Assembly (NCBI RefSeq): GCF_003259335.1 | Contig: NZ_QLLL01000006.1 | Coordinates: 372,001-436,000, forward strand | Length of the DNA: 64,000 nt | Origin: Chitinophaga skermanii | GTDB taxonomy: Bacteria; Bacteroidota; Bacteroidia; Chitinophagales; Chitinophagaceae | Direction of reading: 5' to 3' | In this document: piece after piece, positions 25,159 to 34,281 of the stretch | Numbering within the stretch: position 1 is the stretch's first letter | Layout of the letters: every line of letters starts with the position of its first letter | Translations under genes and position numbers: made by a program | The notes under the pieces: generated by a model | Seen by the model: only the letters and a program-made list of their open reading frames with translations | Databases searched by the model: none | Told to the model about the DNA's origin: nothing

Positions 25159-26340
25159 ATGGAAAAGAAGATTATTAACTTAGGTATTTTCGGTTTTGGC
25201 GTTGTAGGCCAAGGCTTATATGAAGTATTGAACAGGACAAAAGGTATCAACGCGCGTATCAAAAAAATCTGTATTAAAGATCCCAATAAAACGCGCCCGA
25301 TCGACCAAAGCTATTTCACGACCGATCCCAATGATATTTTGAATGATCCTACTATTGATGTAGTTGTAGAATTAATCAACGACACGCAAGCAGCATTCGA
25401 AATCGTGAGCACTGCACTTAAAAACGGTAAAGCTGTAGTAAGTGCCAGCAAAAGAATGATCGCGGAAAACTTACCTGCTTTGTATCAATTGCAAGTAGAA
25501 AATAAAGTGCCTTTCTTATATGAAGCTTCTAGCTGTGCAAGTATTCCGATTATCCGTAACCTTGAAGAGTATTACGATAACGATTTGCTGAATGCAGTAG
25601 AAGGTATCTGTAACGGTTCTACCAACTATATTCTTACCAAAATTTTCGAAGAAAACCTCAGCTTCGACGTGGCTTTGCAACAAGCCCAGGATAAAGGTTT
25701 CGCAGAAACTGATCCTACCCTCGATATTGAAGGTTATGATCCGAAGTTTAAAGTAGTGATCCTATTATTACACGCGTTCGGTACGTTTGTTAAACCAGAG
25801 CAAGTGTACAATTTTGGTATCAGTCATTTGAACGATTTCGATATTCAATTCGCGAAACAGCGTAATTGTACGATTAAGTTAATTGGTCATATTCGTCGTT
25901 CTAATGGTAATGTGCATGCATTTGTATTGCCACATTTAGTAAAAGAACACAACTTGTTGTTCGATGTATACAACGAGTATAACGGTATTTTATTAGAAAG
26001 TGCTTTCACGGATAAACAATTCTTCGTGGGTAAAGGTGCTGGTGGTACGGCAACAGGTTCTGCTGTATTATCTGATATCTCGGCATTGTTATACAACTAC
26101 CGTTACGAGTACAAGAAAATCAAGCAACAAAACCAACCTACATTCACCAATGATGTACAGTTGAAAGTATATGTACGTTATAAATCACCAGAGCATGTTG
26201 ATTTAGCTTCGTTCTACAATATCACGGAGAAATACGAATCGCCGGAATGCCGTTATGTTGTAGGTACTATCAACTTGCAAAAGTTAGTCGATTCTGCGTG
26301 GTTGCAGAATAAAGACGTAAATCTTTTAGTGTTAGAATAA
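25159..26340 (+). CDS. hom: Homoserine dehydrogenase
   Basis: A 393-residue NAD(P)-dependent enzyme converting aspartate semialdehyde to homoserine. The Rossmann loop is FGFGVVGQG (residues 11-19). The catalytic domain shows VEGICNGSTNYILTKI, the family hallmark, and GFAETDPTLDIEGYDPKFKV with the catalytic Asp/Lys region. The C-terminal 80 residues are not an evident ACT domain. Bacteroidota usually also carry a fused aspartokinase-homoserine dehydrogenase; this stand-alone copy is 23 bases behind the trans-sulfuration gene and under the same riboswitch, so it likely feeds methionine. Confidence 0.93.
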   Translation: MEKKIINLGIFGFGVVGQGLYEVLNRTKGINARIKKICIKDPNKTRPIDQSYFTTDPNDILNDPTIDVVVELINDTQAAFEIVSTALKNGKAVVSASKRMIAENLPALYQLQVENKVPFLYEASSCASIPIIRNLEEYYDNDLLNAVEGICNGSTNYILTKIFEENLSFDVALQQAQDKGFAETDPTLDIEGYDPKFKVVILLLHAFGTFVKPEQVYNFGISHLNDFDIQFAKQRNCTIKLIGHIRRSNGNVHAFVLPHLVKEHNLLFDVYNEYNGILLESAFTDKQFFVGKGAGGTATGSAVLSDISALLYNYRYEYKKIKQQNQPTFTNDVQLKVYVRYKSPEHVDLASFYNITEKYESPECRYVVGTINLQKLVDSAWLQNKDVNLLVLE

Positions 26341-26365
26341 AATCAACTATTAAATAATGCAAGAT

Positions 26366-26405
26366 GAACGCCGTGGGTTTCTATGCCTACGGCGTTGTTA
26401 TTTTA
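26366..26405 (+). terminator. Intrinsic terminator after hom
   Basis: Arms AACGCCGTGGG / CCTACGGCGTT (one G-T wobble) with loop TTTCTATG, then GTTATTTT. Confidence 0.75.
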
Positions 26406-26523
26406 ATACTATTTGGTTGTTCTTCGATTATAATGATCCTATTCGCTCCTTTGGGAAGAAGCATATAAAGGGAGTATAGGAAGTGGATGGAAAATTGAGT
26501 TTCTATGGAATGCGCATACATGA

Positions 26524-26552
26524 AAAAAAAGCTCGCTATAAAGTGCGAGCTT
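26524..26552 (-). terminator. Intrinsic terminator after maf
   Basis: Arms AAGCTCGC / GCGAGCTT on the minus strand, followed by a run of T. It ends the DUF2520-kdsC-ubiA-maf unit. Confidence 0.85.
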
Positions 26553-26580
26553 AAGATATTATATGATGTATAAGATGTAA

Positions 26581-27150
26581 TTATAGTGCTAATAGTAGCT
26601 TCGATACGTTGCTAATGGGTAGGCCCATCACATTGTAGAAGCAGCCATTTATTTTGTCGATGCCAATAGCTCCAATCCATTCTTGGATGGCGTAGGCACC
26701 GGCTTTGTCGTAGGGTTTATAATTGTCTACGTAGAATTCTATTTGTTCGTGCGTTAGGGGCATGAAGTGCACTTCTGTTGTTTTTTGGAAGGCAGTTTCT
26801 TGGCCGTTGGCGCGGATAATAACACCGGTGATAACGTGGTGTGTTTGACCGCTGAGGCGAGTGAGAATGTTGATAGCATCCTGGCGGTCTTTGGGTTTGC
26901 CAATAATGGTATTGTTTAGTACCACAACGGTATCGGCGGCCAGTACGATAGCATTTTCATCTACTTCGTTGGCTACGGCTAGGGCCTTGTTACGGGCGAT
27001 GTGGATGGGAATTTCCGGGATGGGCATATCACGGGGAAATGACTCATCGGTTTCCACCACTTTTATATCGAAGCTAAACCCGGCTTGTTCCAATAACTGC
27101 TTTCTGCGCGGTGATTGGGAGGCTAGAATTAGTGGTTGTTTTAATTGCAT
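26581..27150 (-). CDS. maf: Maf-family nucleotide pyrophosphatase
   Basis: A 189-residue house-cleaning enzyme that hydrolyses non-canonical NTPs such as dTTP/UTP derivatives to monophosphates. The N-terminal LILASQSPRRKQLLEQAG is the Maf signature, the catalytic acid is in VLAADTVV, and GKPKD and SGQTHHVITGV follow in normal order. The pattern is closer to the dTTP/UTP branch (YhdE) than YceF, but I do not assign the branch firmly. Its ATG overlaps the stop of the ubiA-like gene (TAATG), so translation is probably coupled. Confidence 0.92.
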   Translation of the reverse strand: MQLKQPLILASQSPRRKQLLEQAGFSFDIKVVETDESFPRDMPIPEIPIHIARNKALAVANEVDENAIVLAADTVVVLNNTIIGKPKDRQDAINILTRLSGQTHHVITGVIIRANGQETAFQKTTEVHFMPLTHEQIEFYVDNYKPYDKAGAYAIQEWIGAIGIDKINGCFYNVMGLPISNVSKLLLAL

Positions 27151-28091
27151 TACAGGTAAAATTTAAAGAACAACATGGACAAGATACCGGTAAGCATAAT
27201 TACTTTGATGAGTGAGCTTACTTTATGGTATTCGGCAGGTAGGTTGGCTTTGCGTAGTAAGAAGTATGCATACAGGCTTGGGATGTGTACGCACAAAACT
27301 AAGTATACGACAGAGAAATACCATCCCAAAGAGATCACTTTAAAGTCAATAGCTAATATCAACACCTGGAGTGTTAGCAAGAGAATATAGCATAATTGCT
27401 TGGCGGGTAATACACCCCAAACAATCGGAATTGTTCGGCAACCATCTTTACTATCACCAATTACATCCTCCAAATCTTTTATCACCTCGCGCACCATCGA
27501 AATAATAAAGGCAAACAATGCATATACGCCAATAATCTTAATCAACGATCTGCCTTCAGGCGACATAATCGCTTCAAAACTCTCGTAAATCTTCTTCTCA
27601 TAAAAACCCACTACCACTACCGATAGTGCAGTTAATACCGAAATCACAACGTTGCCTATTAAAACCTGGCGCTTGAAAGAAGTACTATAAAACCACAACA
27701 AAAGCGAACAAATCACTTGGGTGAAGCCTAAATAGATTTTTCCAATTTGCCAAGCCACAATAAAACCGATGGATACACCGGCCATGTTTAATATGGTATG
27801 CCATGCCATGGCCCAACGGCGACTGATAATTTTCTCTACCACCATCTTATCCGGCTTATTTACCAAATCGATGTTGATATCGAAGTAATCATTAATTATA
27901 TATCCTGCTGCAGCAATCAAGATAGTTGACAAGCAGAGTAATACAAATTGTGGTACGCCTAATGATGGCGACACTCCTTCCCTCGTTAATACAGGTGCAA
28001 CCACGCAATATTGTAGTAAGAATTGCGTGAGAACGATATAAATGAGGTTAGGATAGCGAACTAATCGCAAGTATGCTCCTAGTAATTTCAT
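27150..28091 (-). CDS. UbiA-family prenyltransferase
   Basis: A 313-residue integral membrane protein with about eight helices. The first aspartate-rich motif is NDYFDINIDLVNKPDK (around residue 67) and the second is EVIKDLEDVIGD with KDGCRTIPI after it. These bind the prenyl diphosphate through magnesium. Bacteroidota homologues are usually annotated as geranylgeranylglycerol-phosphate geranylgeranyltransferase-like; the acceptor is not determinable here. It overlaps maf by one base and follows kdsC by 14 bases, so it belongs to one transcription unit. Confidence 0.85.
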   Translation of the reverse strand: MKLLGAYLRLVRYPNLIYIVLTQFLLQYCVVAPVLTREGVSPSLGVPQFVLLCLSTILIAAAGYIINDYFDINIDLVNKPDKMVVEKIISRRWAMAWHTILNMAGVSIGFIVAWQIGKIYLGFTQVICSLLLWFYSTSFKRQVLIGNVVISVLTALSVVVVGFYEKKIYESFEAIMSPEGRSLIKIIGVYALFAFIISMVREVIKDLEDVIGDSKDGCRTIPIVWGVLPAKQLCYILLLTLQVLILAIDFKVISLGWYFSVVYLVLCVHIPSLYAYFLLRKANLPAEYHKVSSLIKVIMLTGILSMLFFKFYL

Positions 28092-28105
28092 TACTTTTTC
28101 AGCAG

Positions 28106-28627
28106 TTATTTTGAGGCGATGGTATCATCCATCATCCAATGACCATTTAATTTCAACACTTTTTCAATCACATCACGCACACATCCGGCACCGCCATTCA
28201 GTGGTGATATGTAACGGCTAATGCTCTTAATTTCAGGTACGGCATCGGCTGGGCAAGCTGCCAAACCTACCATTTGCATGGCCCAATAATCGGGAATATC
28301 ATCGCCCATGAACAACATTTCGTCCCACTTCAAATCGTTCATCAGTGCGTAATCACCCAATTTTTCCTTCTTATCGTGTATACCTGTGTAAATATCTGTA
28401 ATGCCTAAACCTTGTAAGCGAGAAACAACACTTTCCGATTTTCCACCGGAAATAATCACGATACGGTACCCCTTTTTTACAGCCAACTGTAAAGCATAAC
28501 CGTCTTTGATGTTCATACGGCGACACATTTCGCCGTTAGGAAACAATTGCACGGTACCATCGGTTAACACGCCATCGACGTCAAATACAAAAGTTCGGAT
28601 AGGTTTAAATAATTCGAGAACGTTCAT
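28106..28627 (-). CDS. kdsC: KdsC-like HAD phosphatase (KDO-8-phosphate phosphatase)
   Basis: A 173-residue C0-type HAD phosphatase without a cap domain, acting as a tetramer. The nucleophile and acid/base are Asp16 and Asp18 in FDVDGVLTDG; motif II lies in VIISGGKSE, and motif III/IV in MGDDIPDYWAMQ. The product KDO is needed for lipopolysaccharide core. Related enzymes dephosphorylating acylneuraminate-9-phosphate or KDN are hard to exclude. Neighbours are the DUF2520 gene upstream and the prenyltransferase downstream. Confidence 0.88.
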   Translation of the reverse strand: MNVLELFKPIRTFVFDVDGVLTDGTVQLFPNGEMCRRMNIKDGYALQLAVKKGYRIVIISGGKSESVVSRLQGLGITDIYTGIHDKKEKLGDYALMNDLKWDEMLFMGDDIPDYWAMQMVGLAACPADAVPEIKSISRYISPLNGGAGCVRDVIEKVLKLNGHWMMDDTIASK

Positions 28628-28741
28628 AATGTTACTATATAAATAATGGTGTGCATTATTTACCCTTGTGATATATATAATATAACGCCTAAAAAGGCAG
28701 CAAGCAAAAGTACCTGGAAATTGCCATTATAAAAAGCCCGC

Positions 28742-29518
28742 TTAGTCCTTTTTATGCAACTGTTGAAATTGGTAAATACTCTCCGACAATACAGGGTAAA
28801 TAATTTCCATAATAGGGTGCTTTGTTAATAAGTCCATATGCATGGCCATCGTTCTTTGATCGTTTCGTATAGCCGGGCCTGTTTGTACCTGTTCGGGCGA
28901 ATATTTTTCTAGGCGGGTGAACGTTTCTTTAATGATAGGGTGAAGAACGTTGAAGTCTAGCCCTTCTGTTTCGCAATAATCTTTAGCTAAAGCCATAAGG
29001 TGATTCGTGAAATTGTTGCAAAACACCGCCGAAAGGTGGTATTTGAGTCTTTCTTCCGACGACACCAAATTTATATTGGAAGAAATACTTTGTCCAAGTG
29101 CCTGTAGCCTTTTGGTCACTTCATCATTATTACCTTCCAGCATCAGGGGTATATCGGGGTAGTTCTTAATTTCTTTCCGGATGGATTGAAGGGGGTACAT
29201 GACCCCGGTATTGATCGACACCTTGTTGATGGCACTTAATGGCACAGCTCCGGCCGTGTGAGCCACCATGCGTCGGCCAAGGCGTAGTTCGTCGTTAAGT
29301 ACAGGTATATAGCTGTCGCTCACGGCCAAGAGGTACACATCGGCTTCCAGGTCGATATCTAATAGGTCGGTCGTTGCCCTTGCGTGTAATAGTTCGGCTA
29401 GTTCCTCGGCATTTTGGGGGTTTCTGCTGATTACCTGCCTGATTTGATGACCGTGGAGCTTCATCAAGTGGCCAAAACAGTGAGCTACGTTACCCGCGCC
29501 GATAATAACAATGTCCAT
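28742..29518 (-). CDS. DUF2520 / Rossmann-like oxidoreductase
   Basis: A 258-residue protein with an N-terminal NAD(P)-binding fold (IVIIGAGNVAHCFG, residues 3-16) resembling F420-dependent NADP reductase and 6-phosphogluconate-type enzymes, and a helical C-terminal DUF2520 domain (about residues 130-250, including AVFCNNFTNHLMALA). The reaction is unknown. It is the first gene of the minus-strand run leading to kdsC, the prenyltransferase and maf, an order I believe recurs in this phylum. Confidence 0.8.
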   Translation of the reverse strand: MDIVIIGAGNVAHCFGHLMKLHGHQIRQVISRNPQNAEELAELLHARATTDLLDIDLEADVYLLAVSDSYIPVLNDELRLGRRMVAHTAGAVPLSAINKVSINTGVMYPLQSIRKEIKNYPDIPLMLEGNNDEVTKRLQALGQSISSNINLVSSEERLKYHLSAVFCNNFTNHLMALAKDYCETEGLDFNVLHPIIKETFTRLEKYSPEQVQTGPAIRNDQRTMAMHMDLLTKHPIMEIIYPVLSESIYQFQQLHKKD

Positions 29519-29728
29519 TTCTTTTTATTTTTAAATAATATTAAGCCTAACTTTAATCCCTTAAAATAAGGACTGTAGCTAAATTTCTACTGCACAAACA
29601 AAAAAATAAAAGGATATGTTAAATTCCTGCTATTTTTAATTTCACAGTAGATTCCATATAATTGCAAAAATCAAAATCGTAACTTTTTCAAAAATTTTGC
29701 GTATTTATAGTAAACAAAGCAGGCGTTC

Positions 29729-32083
29729 ATGGCAAAAAATCTCGTAATAGTTGAGTCCCCAGCCAAGGCTAAGACCATCGGAAAAATACTAGGTAACGAC
29801 TTTGAAGTTCAATCTTGCTACGGTCATATTCGTGACCTAGAGAAAGATGATATGGGTATTGATATCCAGGATAATTTCAAGCCTAAATATATAATACCGG
29901 AAGATAAAGAAAAGGTTGTAAAGGAGTTAAAAAAGATGGCGAAAGATACCGAGGAGGTATGGTTGGCAACGGATGAGGACCGTGAGGGGGAAGCGATTTC
30001 GTGGCACTTATGCGAGGTGTTGGGGTTAGATCCTGCCAGCACTAAACGCATCGTGTTCCATGAGATTACTAAGCCTGCCATCGAAAAAGCCGTGAAACAT
30101 CCTAGGTTATTAGACATGAACCTAGTAAATGCGCAACAAGCCCGCCGAATCCTCGATCGTATCGTAGGTTTCGAGCTGTCGCCTGTGCTTTGGCGCAAAA
30201 TGAGTATGCGCAATTCCCTTTCTGCGGGTCGTGTACAAAGCGTTGCTGTGCGTTTGATTGTAGAAAGAGAAAGGGAGATCAACCATTTTACTGCCACTAG
30301 CAGCTTTAAAGTAGAAGCATTTTTTACCGCGAAGGATATTAATAATAAGAGTATCAGCTTCAAGGCGGAAGGACCGAACAAGTTCAAAACCGTTGAAGAT
30401 GCTGAGAAGTTCTTGCAAAATTGTGTAGGTGCTGCTTACACGGTGAAGGATATTACAGTGAAGCCGGGCAAAAAGTCGCCGGCTGCGCCGTTTACTACTT
30501 CAACGCTTCAGCAGGAGGCTTCAAGAAAATTGGGGTATAGCGTGTCCAAAACGATGTTGCTCGCCCAAAAGCTTTACGAAAGTGGTAAAATTACCTATAT
30601 GCGTACCGACTCCGTAAACCTTTCGGAAACGGCGATGACAGATGCCCAAGCTGCGATTGTAAAGAATTACGGCGATAAGTACCACCAAGCCCGCAAGTTC
30701 AAAAACAAAAACGAATCGGCACAAGAAGCCCACGAAGCCATCCGTCCAACTTACATGGAGAACACCTCAGTAGACGATAGCGATACTAAACGCCTGTACG
30801 ATTTGATCTGGAAACGCACTATTGCCTCTCAAATGGCTGATGCGGAACTAGAGAAAACAACAGCGAAAATCGATATTTCAACTAACCACGAAGAGTTAAC
30901 AGCTTCAGGTGAAGTGCTGAAATTTGACGGCTTCCTAAAAGTGTACCTTGAAGGTAAGGATGAAGACGAAGAAGAAGATGGCGACGAAAAAGAAGGCACA
31001 TTGCCAACTTTAGCCGTAAAGCAATCACTCGACTTGAAGGAAATGAAGGCAACGGAAAGGTTTACCCGTCCTGCGCCACGTTACACGGAAGCGAGCTTGG
31101 TGAAGAAATTGGAGGAATTGGGTATTGGCCGACCTTCAACTTACGCACCAACCATTACTACCATTCAAAAACGTAATTATGTTGAGAAGAGAGATAAAGA
31201 AGGCGTAAAACGCGACTTCCGCATCTTGACCCTTAAAAGCGATAAGATTTCAAAAGATACGGATGCAGAAAACACCGGGGCAGAAAAGGCAAAATTGTTC
31301 CCAACAGATTTGGGTATGATTGTAACCGACTTCCTTAACCAGTACTTCAACAACGTGATGGATTACGGTTTCACCGCTAAGATTGAAACTGAGTTCGATG
31401 AGATCGCCCACGGTAAGAAAGTGTGGAATAAGATGTTGAACGACTTCTACAACCCGTTCCACGAAAACATCCAGAACACGCTTGAAAACGCGGAACGCGT
31501 AAAAGGTGAACACTTCCTTGGCGACGACCCAGATTCTGGTAAACCAGTAGTAGCAAGAATGGGTAGATATGGCCCAATGGTGCAGATAGGCAAAGCAGAA
31601 GATGAGGAGAAACCACGCTTTGCAAAGTTGAAACAAACCCAAAGCATCGAAACAATTACGTTAGCGGAAGCACTCGAACTCTTTAAACTACCACGCGTAT
31701 TGGGTATGTTCGAAGACTCCGAAGTGTCTGTGAACATTGGTCGATTCGGTCCTTATGCCCAACATGATAAGAAGTTCTATTCCCTCAAAAAAGAAATGGA
31801 CCCTTATACGGTTGAGTTAGATGAAGTAGCGCCTCTTATTGTAGAGAAACGCACTGCAAAAGACGAAAGAACAATTAAAGTATTTGAAAAAGAAAAGATC
31901 CAGATTTTAAAAGGTCCTTACGGCCCATATATCAAACAAGGCTTAAGGAACTTCAAAATTCCGAAAGAAAAAATTGACAGCGCTGCCGACTTAACTGTGG
32001 AAGAAGCCAAAGCGATCATAGAAGACGTGAAAGCGAACCCGCCTAAGAAGAAAGCGCCGGCCAGGAAGAAAAAGGCAGAATAG
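29729..32083 (+). CDS. topA: DNA topoisomerase I (type IA)
   Basis: Relaxes negative supercoils. It has 784 residues. The Toprim domain starts NLVIVESPAKAKTIGKIL and includes the metal-binding TDEDREGEAISWHL (residues 81-94). The active-site tyrosine is Tyr290 in GKITYMRTDSVNLS. The C-terminal part has topoisomerase C-terminal repeats (RMGRYGPMVQIG and NIGRFGPYAQ, then GPYGPYIKQG) but no four-cysteine zinc ribbons. It ends in a lysine/proline-rich tail (NPPKKKAPARKKKAE), common in this phylum and probably DNA-binding. Confidence 0.97.
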   Translation: MAKNLVIVESPAKAKTIGKILGNDFEVQSCYGHIRDLEKDDMGIDIQDNFKPKYIIPEDKEKVVKELKKMAKDTEEVWLATDEDREGEAISWHLCEVLGLDPASTKRIVFHEITKPAIEKAVKHPRLLDMNLVNAQQARRILDRIVGFELSPVLWRKMSMRNSLSAGRVQSVAVRLIVEREREINHFTATSSFKVEAFFTAKDINNKSISFKAEGPNKFKTVEDAEKFLQNCVGAAYTVKDITVKPGKKSPAAPFTTSTLQQEASRKLGYSVSKTMLLAQKLYESGKITYMRTDSVNLSETAMTDAQAAIVKNYGDKYHQARKFKNKNESAQEAHEAIRPTYMENTSVDDSDTKRLYDLIWKRTIASQMADAELEKTTAKIDISTNHEELTASGEVLKFDGFLKVYLEGKDEDEEEDGDEKEGTLPTLAVKQSLDLKEMKATERFTRPAPRYTEASLVKKLEELGIGRPSTYAPTITTIQKRNYVEKRDKEGVKRDFRILTLKSDKISKDTDAENTGAEKAKLFPTDLGMIVTDFLNQYFNNVMDYGFTAKIETEFDEIAHGKKVWNKMLNDFYNPFHENIQNTLENAERVKGEHFLGDDPDSGKPVVARMGRYGPMVQIGKAEDEEKPRFAKLKQTQSIETITLAEALELFKLPRVLGMFEDSEVSVNIGRFGPYAQHDKKFYSLKKEMDPYTVELDEVAPLIVEKRTAKDERTIKVFEKEKIQILKGPYGPYIKQGLRNFKIPKEKIDSAADLTVEEAKAIIEDVKANPPKKKAPARKKKAE

Positions 32084-32140
32084 CCCGGTAACTGCAATTA
32101 CCAGGCTGTATTTGCAGTTAACCACCTGTAAATCATTCAC

Positions 32141-33010
32141 ATGCACGAAACTAAAGAAATAAACGCCTTGTTTCATTTGCTGGATGATCCAGACCAGGAA
32201 GTATTTGATACCGTTGCCAACAAGATCTTATTGTTCGGTAAAGAGATCATCCCTAACTTGGAACACCTCTGGGAAACAACGCTAGACGAACAGATCCAGG
32301 AGCGTATTGAGCTGTTGATTCACCGTGTTCATTATGCCGATTTACAAACGTCCATGCAAGACTGGGCTGCCGAAACTACGCCGGACCTGTTACAAGGCGC
32401 TATTATTGCCGCTAAGTACCAATACCCGGAAATGGCTACAGCACCCATCGCCGCTGAAATTGACCGGATTAAACGCAATATTTGGTTGGAGCTGAATAAT
32501 TACCTTACGCCACTAGAGCAAGTAAATGTGCTCAACAGCATGGTGTATAATTACTTCGGCCTTAAAGGAGAAGAAATCTCTTACCAACGCAAAAACCAGT
32601 TCTTTATTAACCAAGTAGTAGAAGCCAAAAAAGGAAATCCCATCACCAATGGAATTCTCTATCAAAGCCTCTGTAATATGCTCGATTTGCCCGTGTATGC
32701 GGTCAATATACCACGACAATACATTTTGGCCTATTTTGACACCTTCTACGACTTCCAAGAGCCACCTGAACTAAACGATACACGCATCTTGTTCTTTATC
32801 GACCCTATCCAAGGCCAGATTTACTCCCAACAAGACGTAGAAGTTTACTTTAAACGCGTAAACGTAACACCCTTGGACGCTTATTTTCGACCACAATCCA
32901 ATAAGCAAATTATCCAACTGTTACTCGAAGAACTAGCCAAATGCTACAAACAAGAAAAAGACGAAGTAAAGCAAGACGAAGTCCAAAACCTCTCCCGCTT
33001 ACTCGACTAA
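32141..33010 (+). CDS. Transglutaminase-like superfamily protein (SirB1-like)
   Basis: A 289-residue soluble protein. The N-terminal third is helical and HEAT-like (LFHLLDDPDQEVFDTVANKILLFG). The central part follows the pattern of the SirB1/transglutaminase-like core: LNSMVYNYFGLKG, then NPITNGILYQSLCNMLDLPVYAVNIPRQYILAY. In active-type relatives this last block carries a PGH motif; here it reads PRQ, so the usual histidine is replaced. The enzyme is therefore probably non-catalytic or altered. It follows topA by 57 bases on the same strand. Confidence 0.7.
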   Translation: MHETKEINALFHLLDDPDQEVFDTVANKILLFGKEIIPNLEHLWETTLDEQIQERIELLIHRVHYADLQTSMQDWAAETTPDLLQGAIIAAKYQYPEMATAPIAAEIDRIKRNIWLELNNYLTPLEQVNVLNSMVYNYFGLKGEEISYQRKNQFFINQVVEAKKGNPITNGILYQSLCNMLDLPVYAVNIPRQYILAYFDTFYDFQEPPELNDTRILFFIDPIQGQIYSQQDVEVYFKRVNVTPLDAYFRPQSNKQIIQLLLEELAKCYKQEKDEVKQDEVQNLSRLLD

Positions 33011-33025
33011 CCTCATTCCGATAAA

Positions 33026-33065
33026 CAGAAAAGGCTATCTCCAACGAGTAGCCTTTTCTGTTTTA
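33026..33065 (+). terminator. Intrinsic terminator after the transglutaminase-like gene
   Basis: Perfect 12-bp arms CAGAAAAGGCTA / TAGCCTTTTCTG around an 11-base loop, followed by TTTTATT. Confidence 0.85.
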
Positions 33066-33269
33066 TTATATTAAACCCATCAATTCGCTATTTCTGCATG
33101 TCTTGTATTTCTACTCTTTTAGCACCACCACTACCCCTAAAACATTCAGCATCAACACCAACCCCAATGACATTAGAGACACTGCCCCCATCTTCTTTCA
33201 AAAGCTAAGAACCTAACAAATAAGATGGATGCAAACCAAGGATTACCACCGCCAAACAGGAAAAATAAA
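33066..33269. other. Intergenic stretch between convergent genes
   Basis: About 200 bases between the two terminators, rich in A and C on the plus strand (for example ACCACCACTACCCC). I see no gene, repeat array or structured element. Confidence 0.4.
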
Positions 33270-33302
33270 AAAGGGTTTCCACCTTGCCGGTAGAAACCCT
33301 TT
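33270..33302 (-). terminator. Intrinsic terminator after the M48 protease gene
   Basis: Arms AAAGGGTTTC / GAAACCCTTT; on the minus strand the hairpin is followed by TTTTATTTTT. Confidence 0.85.
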
Positions 33303-33325
33303 AATAAAAACTTATATCAATAAAA

Positions 33326-34150
33326 CTACTTCTTCGTTGAAGTGGTCGTAGTTTGTGGCTTATAATACTTCATTGCTTCAGGCATTAAACCTTGCAATTG
33401 AGCAATACGACGTTCATCGCTTGGGTGCGTACTCATGAACTCTGGAGGTTTGTTACCGCCGGAAGCAGCCGCCATACGTTGCCAGAATGGAATCGCTTCT
33501 TGAGGGTTGTAACCCGCCATTGCCATGAAAATTACACCGAGGTGATCTGCTTCCAACTCGTTTTTACGAGAGTATGCATTCAAACCTAAAGGACCGCCGA
33601 TGTTATATGCTTGTAAGAAGATGTTTTGTGCTTGGGTATTTTTGTTCAATGCTACAGCACCAGCTACTTGGATACCTTGTGCAATTAAGCCTTGGCTCAT
33701 ACGTTCGTTACCATGACGAGCAATAGCGTGGGCAATTTCGTGGCCCATTACTACCGCTAATGCTGTTTCATTCTGCGTAACTGGGAGTAAACCTGTATAT
33801 ACTACCACTTTACCACCTGGCATACACCATGCATTCACTTGGTTATCGGTAACCAGGTTGAATTCCCATTGGTAACCGGCGATTTGGTCGCCTGCACCGT
33901 TTTGATTCATGTAAGTGGTTACAGCCGCTGCAATGCGTTGACCCACTCTTTTAACCATTTCAGCGTCTTTATTGCCTGCCGCGGTAACGGTTTTGTTTGT
34001 TGATAAGAAAGATTTGTACTCCGTTAAAGCCATTTCTTGCATAGTGCTTTCAGGAATAAGATTGAGCTGGCTTCTACCGGTGATAGGAACCCGCGAACAT
34101 GCCGCCAAGGTAACCGCGCCGGCAAACAGTAATAAGGACACTTTTTTCAT
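33326..34150 (-). CDS. M48-family metalloprotease lipoprotein
   Basis: A 274-residue lipoprotein protease resembling LoiP/BepA-type M48 enzymes that act on outer-membrane proteins. I start at MKKVSLLLFAGAV, which gives a proper lipoprotein signal with lipobox LAAC (Cys18); an upstream in-frame start adds 23 residues before it. The zinc site is HEIAH (His137, Glu138, His141) and the third ligand is in NELEADHLG. The C-terminal STHPSDERRIAQLQ is also characteristic of the family. It is a separate minus-strand gene downstream of plsY. Confidence 0.9.
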   Translation of the reverse strand: MKKVSLLLFAGAVTLAACSRVPITGRSQLNLIPESTMQEMALTEYKSFLSTNKTVTAAGNKDAEMVKRVGQRIAAAVTTYMNQNGAGDQIAGYQWEFNLVTDNQVNAWCMPGGKVVVYTGLLPVTQNETALAVVMGHEIAHAIARHGNERMSQGLIAQGIQVAGAVALNKNTQAQNIFLQAYNIGGPLGLNAYSRKNELEADHLGVIFMAMAGYNPQEAIPFWQRMAAASGGNKPPEFMSTHPSDERRIAQLQGLMPEAMKYYKPQTTTTSTKK

Positions 34151-34281
34151 TGTGAAGGAATTTTGAAGTCGAACAACAGGCAGAAATAAAAAAATTGCTC
34201 CAAACAGTGCTCGTTCCAACTATACTTGTTGTTTAAAAACTGTTAAAGCAATTGATATGCCAATTTGGTTGGAGATATGCG

